The notes: generated by a model from the sequence alone, not told the origin. 64,000 nucleotides of DNA from Oceanobacillus sp. CFH 90083 (GCF_009389585.1 NZ_VIYG01000011.1:1-64000); one strand, 5' to 3'. Shown: positions 33,962-43,200, counted from the stretch's first letter. Made by a program: numbers and translations.

Positions 33962-35479
33962 TCACTCCGCCTTACTTATTGGCTGAATATATTCATCGCC
34001 TTTTGTATAAATAGTTAATCCTTTAATATTTTTCCCCCGATTGGAGAATACAAAACTTGCCAGGTAACCCGCAACAAAAGCAACTAAAAAGGAAACCATA
34101 CTAACAGCAAATGGCGTTAAATCCGTACCTTGAACAAAATATGCCACGATAGCTGCTGTTCCCAGACCAATAAAAACGCCAGGTGTGTTTGCCCGTTTTG
34201 TTAATATTCCTAATGCAAAAACCGCTGCGATTGGAACCCCAAATAGTCCGGTTATACTTAAAAATAGATTCCACGTTTCTGCCCTATTTGTAGAAACCAA
34301 ATAGAGTGCTGCTGCCATCCCCAATATTCCTGCAATGATAACTACCAATCTTGCAAGTAATACATCATTTCCCTTCTTTTCTTTTTCTAAGAAACGCTGC
34401 TTAAAATCTGTAATGACACAAGCAGAAATACTATTTAAACTGGAAGAAATCGTTGATTGTGCTGCGGCGAATATCGCAGCAATTAATAATCCCGCTACCC
34501 CAGATGGAAGGGTTGTTACGATAAAGTAAGGGACAATCGCCGAAGTATTTACTTCTTCCGGCAAACCTCCTGAATGGGAATAGTAACTGTGTAACATCGT
34601 TCCCATTCCATAAAATACCGGGATGGTAATCAATGCAAGGATTCCGTTTGTCCAGAGTGATTTATTTGTTTCGTTTATCGACCTGGTTGTTTGATAACGC
34701 TGGACGACATCTTGGCTAGCTGTATACTGATGCAAATTATTAAAAATTGATCCTAAAAAGATGATAGGTATCGCAGCTGCAGCTGTGCCGAACTGAAAAT
34801 TTTCTGTTGTTATCAGCTTATCATCCGCCAATGCATCGGTGAACACAGTTGAAAATCCGCCATTTATATAGTTTATTCCAATTATAATGACCAGTATTGC
34901 TCCCCCAAGCAGGATAATCCCCTGAATAACATCGCTCCATATTACTCCTTCCATTCCTCCAAGGAAGGTATAAATAATACATAAGACGCCAATGATGGAG
35001 GCAACCAATACCGGATTTATATCTGAAACCGAGGTAATGGCAAGTGTAGGTAAATAAACGACAATGGCAACACGGCCAATGTGGAACAAAATAAATAGTA
35101 AACTCCCTACTACTCTTAGTGATGCCCCAAATCTTGCCTCTAAATATTCATAAGCACTCGTCACATTTAATTTTCTGAAAAACGGGATATAAAAATAGAT
35201 TAAGATGGGAATAATCGCAAAAATAGCAAGATTCCCTGCTGCATAAGACCAATCTGTCAAAAATGCCTGTTCAGGTGTAGACATATACGTAATCGCACTC
35301 AATGTCGTAGCGTAGATACTGAACCCGGCCGCCCAGGCAGGTATTTTCCCGCCGGCTGTAAAAAACTCATCTGTATTTTTACCCGCTCTTTTTGTAAAAT
35401 AAAGCCCTACTGCCAGCATCGCAATTAAATATACAATTATCACCATCCAATTAAATGTTCCAAGCCCTACTTTATCCAT
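33962..35479 (-). CDS. Sodium:solute symporter, probable sialic acid transporter (SSS family)
   Basis: 505 residues with about 13 membrane helices. SSS marks are FFTAGGKIPAWAAGFSIYATTLSAITYMSTPEQAF (about 40-75), the G-G-M-E-G-V-I-W-S-D-V-I-Q-G sodium-site segment near 172-186, and QASTISSSLNSISACVITDF near 345. SiaT/NanT-type SSS members import N-acetylneuraminate with sodium. The function is inferred from its place just behind nanA in one leftward operon. A hairpin and a cre-like site lie in the 95-base gap between them, so its level may be set separately. Confidence 0.8.
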   Translation of the reverse strand: MDKVGLGTFNWMVIIVYLIAMLAVGLYFTKRAGKNTDEFFTAGGKIPAWAAGFSIYATTLSAITYMSTPEQAFLTDWSYAAGNLAIFAIIPILIYFYIPFFRKLNVTSAYEYLEARFGASLRVVGSLLFILFHIGRVAIVVYLPTLAITSVSDINPVLVASIIGVLCIIYTFLGGMEGVIWSDVIQGIILLGGAILVIIIGINYINGGFSTVFTDALADDKLITTENFQFGTAAAAIPIIFLGSIFNNLHQYTASQDVVQRYQTTRSINETNKSLWTNGILALITIPVFYGMGTMLHSYYSHSGGLPEEVNTSAIVPYFIVTTLPSGVAGLLIAAIFAAAQSTISSSLNSISACVITDFKQRFLEKEKKGNDVLLARLVVIIAGILGMAAALYLVSTNRAETWNLFLSITGLFGVPIAAVFALGILTKRANTPGVFIGLGTAAIVAYFVQGTDLTPFAVSMVSFLVAFVAGYLASFVFSNRGKNIKGLTIYTKGDEYIQPISKAE

Positions 35480-35521
35480 CTTATTTCACTCCCAGAATTA
35501 TAAGATTTTATGCACCCATTG

Positions 35522-35570
35522 ATAAAGCGCTTTCAAATTAGATTTAAAAGCCGTGTAAAAAGCGGCTTTT
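35522..35570 (-). promoter_or_regulatory. nanA-symporter gap: terminator-like hairpin and cre-like site
   Basis: AAAAGCCG (35546-35553) pairs with CGGCTTTT (35563-35570), 5 bases past the nanA stop, an attenuator that would lower symporter expression. ATAAAGCGCTTTCA (35522-35535) read on the minus strand matches cre at 12 of 14 positions with the core AAAGCGCTTT, so CcpA may block transcription into the symporter gene. Confidence 0.55.
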
Positions 35571-35574
35571 CCCC

Positions 35575-36444
35575 CTATAATTGAAATTGCTCCACTAATT
35601 TAACTACTTCTCTGCGCTTTGATTCATCAAAGGCTTTCATCGGCTTCTTCGTAGTTCCTGCATCGATTCCTTTTACTTTTAAAATTTCTTTTAAAGTCTG
35701 ATAGATACCTAAATCAAGAACCTGTTCAATTAAATCATTGGTAAGATGCTGGATTTCATAAGCATCTGCAACTTTATCCTGAAGGCAAAGATTAAAAATT
35801 TGTTTCGCCCGTTTGCCATTGACATTAAAGGTGCTTCCGATTGCTCCATCCACTCCTGAAATTGCTCCGTAAACTAACATTTCATCAAAACCGGAATAAA
35901 TCAGCTTATTTGGAAACTTATTTCGCAGCCGTTCCAGCAGAAATAAATTGCTATCTGTAAATTTAACACCAATTACTTTTTCATTTTGGAATAATTCTTC
36001 AAACTGATCCGTTGAAATAGTGACACCCGTTAATGAAGGAATGGCATAAATGATCATATTATAGTTTGTTTTTTCAATAATTGTTTCATAATAGTCCCTT
36101 ACCTCTTCAAAACTGAATGGATAATAGAACGGCGTCACCGCAGATAGACTGTCATACCCTAATTCTGTAGCGTATTGTCCCAGCTCAACAGCTTCATCTA
36201 AATTAATAGAACCAACCTGGGCAATTAATTTCACATCTGATTTTGCTTCCTCTTTGACTGTTTTAAAAATAAATTTCTTTTGTTCCACGGATAGCATAAA
36301 GTTTTCTCCGGAACTTCCATTCACATACAATCCATCAACTTGTTGTACATCAATATTTTGTCTCACTATCTCCCTTAAACCTTTTTCTTTTATATTTCCC
36401 TGTTCGTCAAAAGGGACCAATAACGCCGAGAATATGCCTTTCAT
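35575..36444 (-). CDS. nanA: N-acetylneuraminate lyase
   Basis: 289 residues, DapA/NanA-type aldolase barrel. GSSGENFML (43-51) is the carboxylate-binding GxxGE motif, [10 protein letters not shown] has the catalytic Tyr133, and IGVKFTDSN the Schiff-base Lys161. The Y-V-N-G-S-S-G-E form and Y-A-I-P-S are NanA-type rather than DapA-type. It splits sialic acid into ManNAc and pyruvate in the cytoplasm. It heads the leftward sialic acid operon and is divergent from the regulators, kinase and epimerase that complete the pathway. Confidence 0.9.
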   Translation of the reverse strand: MKGIFSALLVPFDEQGNIKEKGLREIVRQNIDVQQVDGLYVNGSSGENFMLSVEQKKFIFKTVKEEAKSDVKLIAQVGSINLDEAVELGQYATELGYDSLSAVTPFYYPFSFEEVRDYYETIIEKTNYNMIIYAIPSLTGVTISTDQFEELFQNEKVIGVKFTDSNLFLLERLRNKFPNKLIYSGFDEMLVYGAISGVDGAIGSTFNVNGKRAKQIFNLCLQDKVADAYEIQHLTNDLIEQVLDLGIYQTLKEILKVKGIDAGTTKKPMKAFDESKRREVVKLVEQFQL

Positions 36445-36495
36445 AAAAAATACCTCCTAAGTAATTGAAATAAATAGCTATTCAAATATATAATA

Positions 36496-36506
36496 TGGTC
36501 AGACCA
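36496..36506. promoter_or_regulatory. FCD-regulator operator in the nan divergent region
   Basis: TGGTCAGACCA, a perfect palindrome identical to the FadR-type TGGTC-N-GACCA consensus. It sits about 50 bases before the nanA start and 220 before the two FCD regulator genes. Confidence 0.7.
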
Positions 36507-36725
36507 ATTTTGTTATGTTCATCATAGAAGGAGTTATTCAGATTGTCAAGATAATTTTTAGTAAATTTCAATTATTGTATCCGCTTTATAAGCTAAAGCT
36601 TTTACCTGACAATGATTTTAGATTGATTGTTCTTTCCGTTACTGAAATAATTGCTGTCTACTTTTACCCTGCTGCTCACGCTGCTCCCTTCGTGTGTTAT
36701 GATTATTCTATTAGGAGTGGTGTAT

Positions 36726-37433
36726 ATGACAATTCAAAAAACATCATTGGTAGAAATCACAATGGATCGGATAAAGGCCTATATTCTTGAAAATAAATTA
36801 ACAGAAAACGATAAACTGCCAACGGAAAAAGAGCTTGTTGAAAAGCTTCAAGTAAGCAGGACCGTAGTTAGAGAGGCTTTGAGGTCATTAGAGTCTATCG
36901 GTATTCTAAAAATTAAACCCGGCGGTGGTGTTTTTGTTGGAGATTCCAATTTCCGTTCCATTAAAACGATCTTAAAACATCATTATGATACTCATGGAGT
37001 AAAAATCAGAGAATTAGTCGAAATAAGAAAAATACTTGAGCTGGGCGCTTTAAGACTGATTATTGAAAAAAATATTGATGTAGATTTCAAATACCTGGAA
37101 AAACTGAATCAGGAATATTATCAAGCAATTAAGCACGGTTCAGATACAAAAAAATATGACCAGCTTTTTCATCAGCATCTTATCAAAGAAGCCGACAATA
37201 AGACCTTTTACAATTTTACAGAGATTATTCGAGAATATTTTTCACTTGTAAAGATTGATTTAGTGCAAAATCAGGAGGACTTGTTAACATCTTTTCAGGA
37301 ACACAATGAAATACTTGCAGGTCTCAAGAAAAAAAATCTGGAATACAGCCATAAAATCATGTCTGTACATTTTGAACCTATCTTTGAATATATTTATGAA
37401 ATGGAAGGGTTAAAAGAAAATGGAACCAATTAA
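36726..37433 (+). CDS. GntR/FadR-family (FCD) regulator, first of a tandem pair
   Basis: 235 residues from the ATG at 36726, which follows AGGAGTGG; an upstream ATG at 36651 is not preceded by a binding site. The winged helix-turn-helix (about 5-70, KLPTEKELVEKLQVSRTVVREALRSLESIGILKIKPGGGVFV) is followed by an FCD helical domain with the metal/ligand His positions (H-Q-H-L and a late H-N-E-I-L and V-H-F). It should bind TGGTC-type operators and respond to sialic acid or ManNAc-6P. It overlaps the second regulator by 14 bases. Confidence 0.85.
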   Translation: MTIQKTSLVEITMDRIKAYILENKLTENDKLPTEKELVEKLQVSRTVVREALRSLESIGILKIKPGGGVFVGDSNFRSIKTILKHHYDTHGVKIRELVEIRKILELGALRLIIEKNIDVDFKYLEKLNQEYYQAIKHGSDTKKYDQLFHQHLIKEADNKTFYNFTEIIREYFSLVKIDLVQNQEDLLTSFQEHNEILAGLKKKNLEYSHKIMSVHFEPIFEYIYEMEGLKENGTN

Positions 37434-38097
37434 TGCATCGGAAAGAAAATCTTTAAAACAAACGATCATTCAGGAAGTAAAACAATATATTATCGATAAT
37501 AATCTTAAAGCAGGCGATAAGCTCCCTACGGAGAGAAAATTTATGGAGATATTCGGGGTGAGCCGTTCTGTCATAAGAGAAGCTTTAAGTTATTTGGAAA
37601 ATACAGATGTTATCAGAGTGCGGCAAGGACAAGGTGCTTTTTTAAATGAATCCAATATTGAAAAACTGCTTGATAATTTCTTTTTTCTATGGCAGGTGAA
37701 TGGCGGGAACCTCAAAGATATTCAAAGCTTACGTGTCATATTTGAATCCAGTGCAATGGAAGAAATTATTAAGAATGGAAATACGGCAGATCTTCTTGAA
37801 ATGAAAGAATCAATAAACCGAAATAGAGAAGCTGCGGGCAAGGAGGCATTTAAGGAAGCTGATATGGACTTCCATAAGCGGCTGCTAGAGGCTACAAATA
37901 ATATTTTGTTCATACAAATGACAAATATGATTACCAGCTATTTCTTTGAATCCGCATCACGTATTGATATCACTTATCAAGAATTTCAGAAAATATGCGA
38001 TGAACACGAAAAAATGATAGATATGCTTATTAGCAATGATGTTGAAGGCGCTAAAAGTCTATTAACGACCCACATAAATAATACGAAGAAAGTATAG
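37420..38097 (+). CDS. GntR/FadR-family (FCD) regulator, second of a tandem pair
   Basis: 225 residues. HTH KLPTERKFMEIFGVSRSVIREALSYLENTDVIRVRQGQGAFL (about 28-70), then an FCD domain with DMDFHKRLLEATNN and a late D-E-H-E-K-M and T-T-H. The helix-turn-helix regions of the two proteins are clearly similar but their ligand domains differ. The 14-base overlap with the first regulator means they are translated together, so hetero- or paired function is plausible. The kinase gene follows 10 bases after its stop. Confidence 0.85.
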   Translation: MEPINASERKSLKQTIIQEVKQYIIDNNLKAGDKLPTERKFMEIFGVSRSVIREALSYLENTDVIRVRQGQGAFLNESNIEKLLDNFFFLWQVNGGNLKDIQSLRVIFESSAMEEIIKNGNTADLLEMKESINRNREAAGKEAFKEADMDFHKRLLEATNNILFIQMTNMITSYFFESASRIDITYQEFQKICDEHEKMIDMLISNDVEGAKSLLTTHINNTKKV

Positions 38098-38107
38098 GTG
38101 GTTATAG

Positions 38108-38983
38108 GTGAATTATGTATCGATTGATATTGGCGGGACTTTCATAAAATTTGGCGTAATGGATGCGGATCACTCGTTTTCGTTTCAAAGCAAGGTGGAG
38201 ACAAAGGTAAATACAGATGATGCGATCTATTACCAGGCAGAAGAAATTATTTCCGAACAAATGAATAAATACACGATTACAGGAATCGGTATCAGTACAG
38301 CCGGCATTGTTGATCGAAATAAAGGAGAAATTATCTATGCAGGTCCTACTATTCCCAATTACGCAGGAACAGCATTTAAAGAGCGGCTGACTAAAAAATT
38401 CAACATCCCGGTATATGTCGAAAATGATGTGAATGCAGCAATGCTGGGAGAAATTTGGAAGGGTGCTGGCAAAGGAGCCGATAATGTATATTGTTTAACA
38501 CTGGGCACAGGCATCGGCGGCGCCCATTATGATAACCGCCAGATTACGGATGGATCCCATTTGAAAGCTGACTCTATCGGCTATACTTTATATAATCCGG
38601 AGACAAAATCGAATTACGAGACAAGAGCATCCACCTCTGCTCTAAATAATGCTTTAAAAAAGGAGCTGGGCGATTCATTTGGTTCAGAGAAGGCATTTGA
38701 ACTGGCGCGTTCTGGAAATAAGAAATGCTCCGACATCATTCAAAGATGGGGCACAGAAGTAGCAAGCGGACTCGCGCAAATAATTCTGATAAAGGATCCT
38801 TCTATCATTATTGTAGGCGGAGGAATTTCAAAGCAAGGTGATTATTTACTTGATTTGCTCAAAGAACGGTTAAATATTTTTCTTCCGGACAATTTTTTAG
38901 AGACAAAATTAAAAATAGCACAACTATATAATGATGCTGCTTTATATGGAGCAGTTTTTCCATTCTTTAAGGAGGACCTTTAA
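38108..38983 (+). CDS. nanK: ROK family kinase, probable N-acetylmannosamine kinase
   Basis: 291 residues, starting at GTG after AGGTGG. The ATP-binding motif [10 protein letters not shown] (6-15), the [13 protein letters not shown] stretch (about 102-114) with the catalytic Asp, and [12 protein letters not shown] identify ROK. The Cys-rich zinc motif (C-x-C-G-x-x-G-C) of most ROK kinases is missing; the equivalent region reads [20 protein letters not shown]. Zinc-free ROK kinases exist, so it is probably still active. It would make ManNAc-6P for the NanE epimerase, whose gene starts 2 bases after its stop codon. Confidence 0.8.
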   Translation: MNYVSIDIGGTFIKFGVMDADHSFSFQSKVETKVNTDDAIYYQAEEIISEQMNKYTITGIGISTAGIVDRNKGEIIYAGPTIPNYAGTAFKERLTKKFNIPVYVENDVNAAMLGEIWKGAGKGADNVYCLTLGTGIGGAHYDNRQITDGSHLKADSIGYTLYNPETKSNYETRASTSALNNALKKELGDSFGSEKAFELARSGNKKCSDIIQRWGTEVASGLAQIILIKDPSIIIVGGGISKQGDYLLDLLKERLNIFLPDNFLETKLKIAQLYNDAALYGAVFPFFKEDL

Positions 38984-38985
38984 AA

Positions 38986-39666
38986 ATGTTAGAACAAGTT
39001 AAAAACGGTTTAATTGTTTCTTGTCAAGCACTGCCTGACGAACCATTGCACAGCTCTTTTATCATGTCGAAGATGGCATTGGCTGCAAAAGAAGGCGGTG
39101 CAGCCGGTATTCGTGCCAATACTAAAAAGGATATCGTGGAAATCAAAAAAGAAGTTGATTTGCCAGTTATTGGGATTGTTAAAAGAGACTACCCCGACAG
39201 CTCTGTTTTCATTACTGCCACAGCAAAGGAAATTGATGAGCTTTTGTCGAGCGGCTGTGAAATGATTGCCATGGATGCCACAGCAAGACCAAGACCAAAT
39301 AATATCGAACTCAGCGAATTAGTAAAGTATATCAGAAAACAAAATAGTACTATTGAAATCATGGCTGATATCGCCACTGTAGAGGATGCCAAAATGGCCG
39401 CACGTCTCGGATTTGACTGTATCTCCACCACCCTTCACGGCTATACGGAAGAGACAGCCGGGGAAAAGCTCTATCATAATGATTTCCAATTTTTAAAAGA
39501 TGTACTGGCTGCTGTTCAGATTCCTGTCATTGCAGAGGGAAATGTGATTTCTCCTGAGATGTTTAAGCGCTGCCTGGAGCTTGGTGCTTATGCGAGTGTT
39601 GTTGGCGGTGCAATAACGAGACCAAAGGAAATTACCAGAAGGTTTATTGAAGGTTCGTTAGGTTAA
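38986..39666 (+). CDS. nanE: N-acetylmannosamine-6-phosphate 2-epimerase
   Basis: 226 residues, a TIM barrel with the NanE family signatures: [17 protein letters not shown] (about 8-24), [30 protein letters not shown] with catalytic Lys66 region, [15 protein letters not shown] [12 protein letters not shown] (about 92-103), and the phosphate loop IAEGNVIS / VVGGAITRP. It converts ManNAc-6P to GlcNAc-6P, which then enters glycolysis through NagA/NagB. It ends the rightward nan operon. GGAGG precedes the ATG. Confidence 0.92.
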   Translation: MLEQVKNGLIVSCQALPDEPLHSSFIMSKMALAAKEGGAAGIRANTKKDIVEIKKEVDLPVIGIVKRDYPDSSVFITATAKEIDELLSSGCEMIAMDATARPRPNNIELSELVKYIRKQNSTIEIMADIATVEDAKMAARLGFDCISTTLHGYTEETAGEKLYHNDFQFLKDVLAAVQIPVIAEGNVISPEMFKRCLELGAYASVVGGAITRPKEITRRFIEGSLG

Positions 39667-39704
39667 GATTTTTCATCTTAACAAAATAAAACCTTTTTCA
39701 CAAA

Positions 39705-39743
39705 TTCAAGTTAATCCTTTTGCATGAAAAGGATTAACTTGAA
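39705..39743. terminator. 17-bp perfect hairpin after nanE
   Basis: TTCAAGTTAATCCTTTT (39705-39721) and its exact complement (39727-39743) flank the loop GCATG. No T-run follows, but a shorter stem GTTAAGAT/ATCTTAAC at the nanE stop precedes it. Probably ends the nan transcript, or an RNA stability element. Confidence 0.6.
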
Positions 39744-39775
39744 TCAATGGAAAACTGAGTTTTTCAAACTGAAAT

Positions 39776-40006
39776 TTATTTACCTATCTTATGGAGAACA
39801 ATATAAGCTGCACCAATCATCCCCGCATCGTTACCTAATTTAGCAAGCTGGGACCTTGAAACTTTTTTATATTTTTGAATTAGACTTAGCAGCATAAAGT
39901 AATGATATTTTCTAATTCGTCCTTGATCATATCTTAAATTCAATGTCATTATTTCTCCTCCCGCATTCATGATAACTAAATTTCTGTCTTTTTTCTTACA
40001 TGCCAT
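39776..40006 (-). pseudogene. Degraded ROK kinase C-terminal fragment
   Basis: 76 codons whose tail reads LAKLGNDAGMIGAAYIVLHKIGK, the highly conserved C-terminus of ROK glucokinases (LGNDAG-x-IGAA). The preceding IRKYHYFMLLSLIQKYKKVSRSQ keeps the spacing of a ROK end, while the first 30 residues no longer match. No kinase motifs remain upstream. It is a leftover of a second ROK gene beside the nan operon. Confidence 0.7.
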
Positions 40007-40224
40007 CTATTTAAATGTCCTATCATTCTACACAATGTTTAACCCCATATTGTTGTAAATTATACCCGATAAAGCTGTAATAGCCGCTAACTATAACCTA
40101 TCTAATTTAAATGGTATAGATATGTATTCAATAATATAATTTCTTATTTATTAAATCCGGAGAGACCCATCTTATTAATCCTACCATAGTGTATAGCTGC
40201 AATTAACTTTAATTCCCCTTTTCA
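40007..40224. other. Decayed, gene-free stretch
   Basis: No frame or structure that I can support. It is probably the eroded upstream part of the ROK remnant plus the 3' region of the WYL regulator gene. Confidence 0.35.
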
Positions 40225-41181
40225 CTAATACAATCTCACTTTTTCCCGTAATTTCTCCAACACCTCCCCCGGTACTTCCCTGACCGTAACATCCTCCCCA
40301 AGAAAAAGCAGCCAGCTAACCATCTCACTCATCTCCTCCTCCTTCCCCACATCAACAAAAGTGTTTAAACGGGCACTAGTCTGGTAAGGATTAGTATAAG
40401 AAATAGAAACAGTCAGCGGATGATACTTCCTAAACTGAGCAATCGCCTTTGGACCCAGATCAAGCACAAGATTAACAGCTTTTTTCTGTCGGCGCTGCTT
40501 CTCCAAAATCTTTTTTCTGCTCATTCTATTTTTAACAGGATAGGGTTTAACATCAGTCAGATGATCTACAGGAATAATTTGCGGCTTTTCCGCTTCCAGG
40601 TGGAAACCTTCAATCAGCCAGCGGCTTTTTTCACGATAAAGGTGCAGAAGACAAATTGGATAGGACTTGCGTTGCTCTCCCTCCTGCACAGTAATCCATA
40701 AATAGCTGTCTAAAAGAATGTTTTCGATAAGCTGTTCCAGCATAGGATGAGGCAAGTCAGACAGATCAAGCAGATCAGGATTATTGGGATTGGTTCCTTC
40801 AAACAGCAGAATTTGATTTAAAAGAACCAGCTCATCCTGCTGATTTTCAGAGATAAGGCCAAGCAATTTTTCAGCTAAGGACTGGCGGCTTTTTAAATAA
40901 GGGAGCTGCTGATTTCTCGTAGCCATAAAAGCAAGAAAAAGAGCTTTTATCTCATTGTCTGTAAAGCGGACAGTAGGAAGGACAGAATTGTTCATGACAA
41001 AGTAGCCCCCGTCCCTTCCTACTTCAGCGACAAGCGGCATTCCCATCGCTTCAATTTCCCGTATATCTCTAATAGCTGTCGATCTGGAGATGTTAAACTC
41101 CTGCATGATTTCTGATATGGTAAAACGGGAACGATTGTTGATATAACGCATGATCGTATTAATCCGCTCAACTTTTTTCAT
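40225..41181 (-). CDS. WYL-domain DeoR-type regulator, YobV-like
   Basis: 318 residues. HTH_11 domain (about 1-60, INTIMRYINNRSRFTISEIMQEFNISRSTAIRDIREIEAMG), then the WYL-type beta domain near 150-230 (EGEQRKSYPICLLHLYREKSRWLIEGF), where the W-Y-L reads as Y-R-E-K-S-R-W. The layout equals YafY/YobV repressors. It is divergent from a GyrI-like gene, which resembles the yobU-yobV pair of B. subtilis. An 11-bp inverted repeat between the genes is its likely operator. Confidence 0.82.
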   Translation of the reverse strand: MKKVERINTIMRYINNRSRFTISEIMQEFNISRSTAIRDIREIEAMGMPLVAEVGRDGGYFVMNNSVLPTVRFTDNEIKALFLAFMATRNQQLPYLKSRQSLAEKLLGLISENQQDELVLLNQILLFEGTNPNNPDLLDLSDLPHPMLEQLIENILLDSYLWITVQEGEQRKSYPICLLHLYREKSRWLIEGFHLEAEKPQIIPVDHLTDVKPYPVKNRMSRKKILEKQRRQKKAVNLVLDLGPKAIAQFRKYHPLTVSISYTNPYQTSARLNTFVDVGKEEEMSEMVSWLLFLGEDVTVREVPGEVLEKLREKVRLY

Positions 41182-41234
41182 GATATCCTCCTAAACAGTA
41201 TCATTTTTTGACATGATTTAAGGTTAGTATAAAC

Positions 41235-41265
41235 GTATCAAATGAAAAGACAACTCATTTGATAC
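41235..41265. promoter_or_regulatory. Operator between WYL regulator and GyrI-like gene
   Basis: GTATCAAATGA (41235-41245) and TCATTTGATAC (41255-41265) are perfect 11-bp arms with a 9-bp spacer, 30-60 bases before the ATG at 41295. Confidence 0.65.
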
Positions 41266-41294
41266 AATTTCTAAAAAAAAGGATGGTTTTGAAT

Positions 41295-41774
41295 ATGGCT
41301 AATTATACTTTAGAAGAAAAAGACAGCTTTGTTGTATTAGGTTTTGGAACAGAACTGAAGAGTGACTATACAGATTACATGGGCATCAATAAAGAAAAGG
41401 CTGATTTTTGGAATAAAGTCAATGAAGATGGAACACTTGATAAATTAAAGACCGTTGCTGAAAATGACTATATTTTTATTGTGAATGAAGCGGTCAATAA
41501 CAAAATGATGCATTATGCCGGTGTGATGACAAAGGAAACATTACCTGATGCAACGAGGGTGATTCAATTTCCTAAAGGGGAATATGTTGTTGTTAAAGGA
41601 GAAGCGGAAACTGCTGAAGCCCTGCATGAGACATTGACTGGCATGGCTTTTGGCGAAGCTTTGATAGAAGCACAGGAAGTGGAATATGTCGGAGGACCAA
41701 ATACTTCTATAGAGATGGGACAGCGTGACGGTAAAGTGTTTGGTGAGATGTGGATTCCGGTTGTGCGGAAGTAG
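41295..41774 (+). CDS. GyrI-like/effector-binding domain protein, YobU-like
   Basis: 159 residues beginning MANYTLEEKDSFVVLGFGTEL, with AAGGATGG before this ATG; an in-frame ATG 12 codons upstream has no site. It is a single AraC-type effector-binding (GyrI/SOUL-like) domain: paired repeats of strand-helix-strand, with DYMGINKEKADFW, YAGVMTKETLPDATRVIQFPKGEYVVVKGE and a closing FGEMWIPVV. Stand-alone members bind hydrophobic cations or small molecules, or hydrolyse cyclopropanoid toxins. It may modulate the divergent WYL regulator or sequester its ligand. Confidence 0.78.
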   Translation: MANYTLEEKDSFVVLGFGTELKSDYTDYMGINKEKADFWNKVNEDGTLDKLKTVAENDYIFIVNEAVNNKMMHYAGVMTKETLPDATRVIQFPKGEYVVVKGEAETAEALHETLTGMAFGEALIEAQEVEYVGGPNTSIEMGQRDGKVFGEMWIPVVRK

Positions 41775-41796
41775 AATAAATTATCTTTTAGCTAAG

Positions 41797-41855
41797 AGCA
41801 GCACCCCGCCTATGTTCACAAACAGACGGGGTGTTTGCTGCTTATTATTTTTATT
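41797..41855 (+). terminator. Terminator after GyrI-like gene
   Basis: AGCAGC-ACCCCG (41797-41808) pairs with CGGGGT (41827-41832) and GCTGCT (41837-41842), then TTATTATTTTTATTTT. Confidence 0.8.
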
Positions 41856-42023
41856 TTAATATAAACCCTTTTTCTATCATTCACACATCTTGTGACCATC
41901 TTCCCTATCAAAATACCTCCCACTTGTTCAATAATAGATAATATTCTCTATTTTCATGTTTTTTAGAGGGTTTGTACTTACTCCCAGCGAATTTGATAAT
42001 ATAACAAAATGGGAGGGATACCT

Positions 42024-43073
42024 ATGAAAAAAATAAACAAAAAGCTCTTCATATTCAGTCTTACAGGGGCACTTATTGCGGGAGGATCAACCCTTACCTC
42101 ACCGGCTGTCCATGCAGTAGGAAACGGGCCCAATTACAATGGCAATGAAACGATTAATACTTCTATTCTTACTACTTATGATGAAATGGTTGATTACCTT
42201 AAGAAACAGGACACAAAACAGAGTCAAATGGAATTGGAAGTGATTGGTCAATCTATGAAAGGTCGCGATCTGTATCTTGTTAAATACATCTCCAATCCCG
42301 AAAACCCAACTATTCTTTTCTTAACACAACAGCATGGTAATGAGCAGCTGACAACAGAAGGAACGCTTGAGTTCATTAAACACCTGGGAACTGGTAAAAC
42401 AAAAGGTGTACTGGATAATGTGAATGTGTTAATCGTTCCGATGCTGAACCCTGATGGAGCAATGGGAGATGTAGATTTTGAATTAGATGATTATATTGCC
42501 AGCGGAGATCGTCATCTAACAAGATACAATGCAGCAGGCGAGGATTTAAATCGTGATCATGTGAATAAAGTTTTCCCGGAAACACAAGCCCTGCATAATA
42601 ATGTATTACGTGCTTACGATATTGATTATATGATAGACCTTCATCATCAGGGAGCTAATAGTGAACGTGATGGAGAGTTAGTGTCTGGTTCCATCCTTTA
42701 TCCGACTACGGAAAATGCAGATCCCGAAGTCGTTCATAAATCCAAACAATTAGGTGCTGTGGTGTTTGATAAAATTGAACCAACTGGTTGGGGCCATCTT
42801 GCTAAATATAATGGCGGTTCTGCCGAGACAATTTCCCGAAATGGGATTTCCGTTGAATATGGAATCTCTACCCTGTTATTTGAAATGCGTGGCATGTCGG
42901 ATCATTTCAATGAGTCCGCCATTTTAGGGCAAAAAAGTAATGGCTATTTAATAAAACAAACAGTGAATACGTTGGATGCTACGGTTAGGGCCATTTCAGA
43001 TGGATCGATTAATAATAAAGATGTTTCTTTTTGGGATACTCTACCGACACAAACTACTAGAACAACGGAATAA
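42024..43073 (+). CDS. Secreted M14 zinc carboxypeptidase
   Basis: 349 residues from the ATG after GGGAGG; a longer frame starting at 42009 would put the binding site inside the gene. Signal peptide with basic start KKINKK and probable cleavage after AVHA (31). Catalytic domain: zinc ligands H104-x-x-E107 (QQHGNEQ) and H207 or H208 in MIDLHHQGA, and catalytic Glu287 in STLLFEMRG. It releases C-terminal amino acids from peptides, or acts on wall peptides, outside the cell. It stands alone between two terminators. Confidence 0.85.
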   Translation: MKKINKKLFIFSLTGALIAGGSTLTSPAVHAVGNGPNYNGNETINTSILTTYDEMVDYLKKQDTKQSQMELEVIGQSMKGRDLYLVKYISNPENPTILFLTQQHGNEQLTTEGTLEFIKHLGTGKTKGVLDNVNVLIVPMLNPDGAMGDVDFELDDYIASGDRHLTRYNAAGEDLNRDHVNKVFPETQALHNNVLRAYDIDYMIDLHHQGANSERDGELVSGSILYPTTENADPEVVHKSKQLGAVVFDKIEPTGWGHLAKYNGGSAETISRNGISVEYGISTLLFEMRGMSDHFNESAILGQKSNGYLIKQTVNTLDATVRAISDGSINNKDVSFWDTLPTQTTRTTE

Positions 43074-43153
43074 AGTAGCAAATTCCTCATAAATCATGAT
43101 AACTCGTACAATACGTTGAACTTCTCTAGATAGCTGTAGAAAACAGAGCATTT

Positions 43154-43200
43154 AAGGGTTTCTAAGAAAGCGTTCATTGCTTTTTTAGAAACCCTTTACT
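43154..43200 (+). terminator. Terminator of the carboxypeptidase gene
   Basis: AAGGGTTTCTAA (43154-43165) pairs with TTAGAAACCCTT (43185-43196), with inner AAAGC/GCTTT. The T-tract is within the loop side. Confidence 0.75.
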
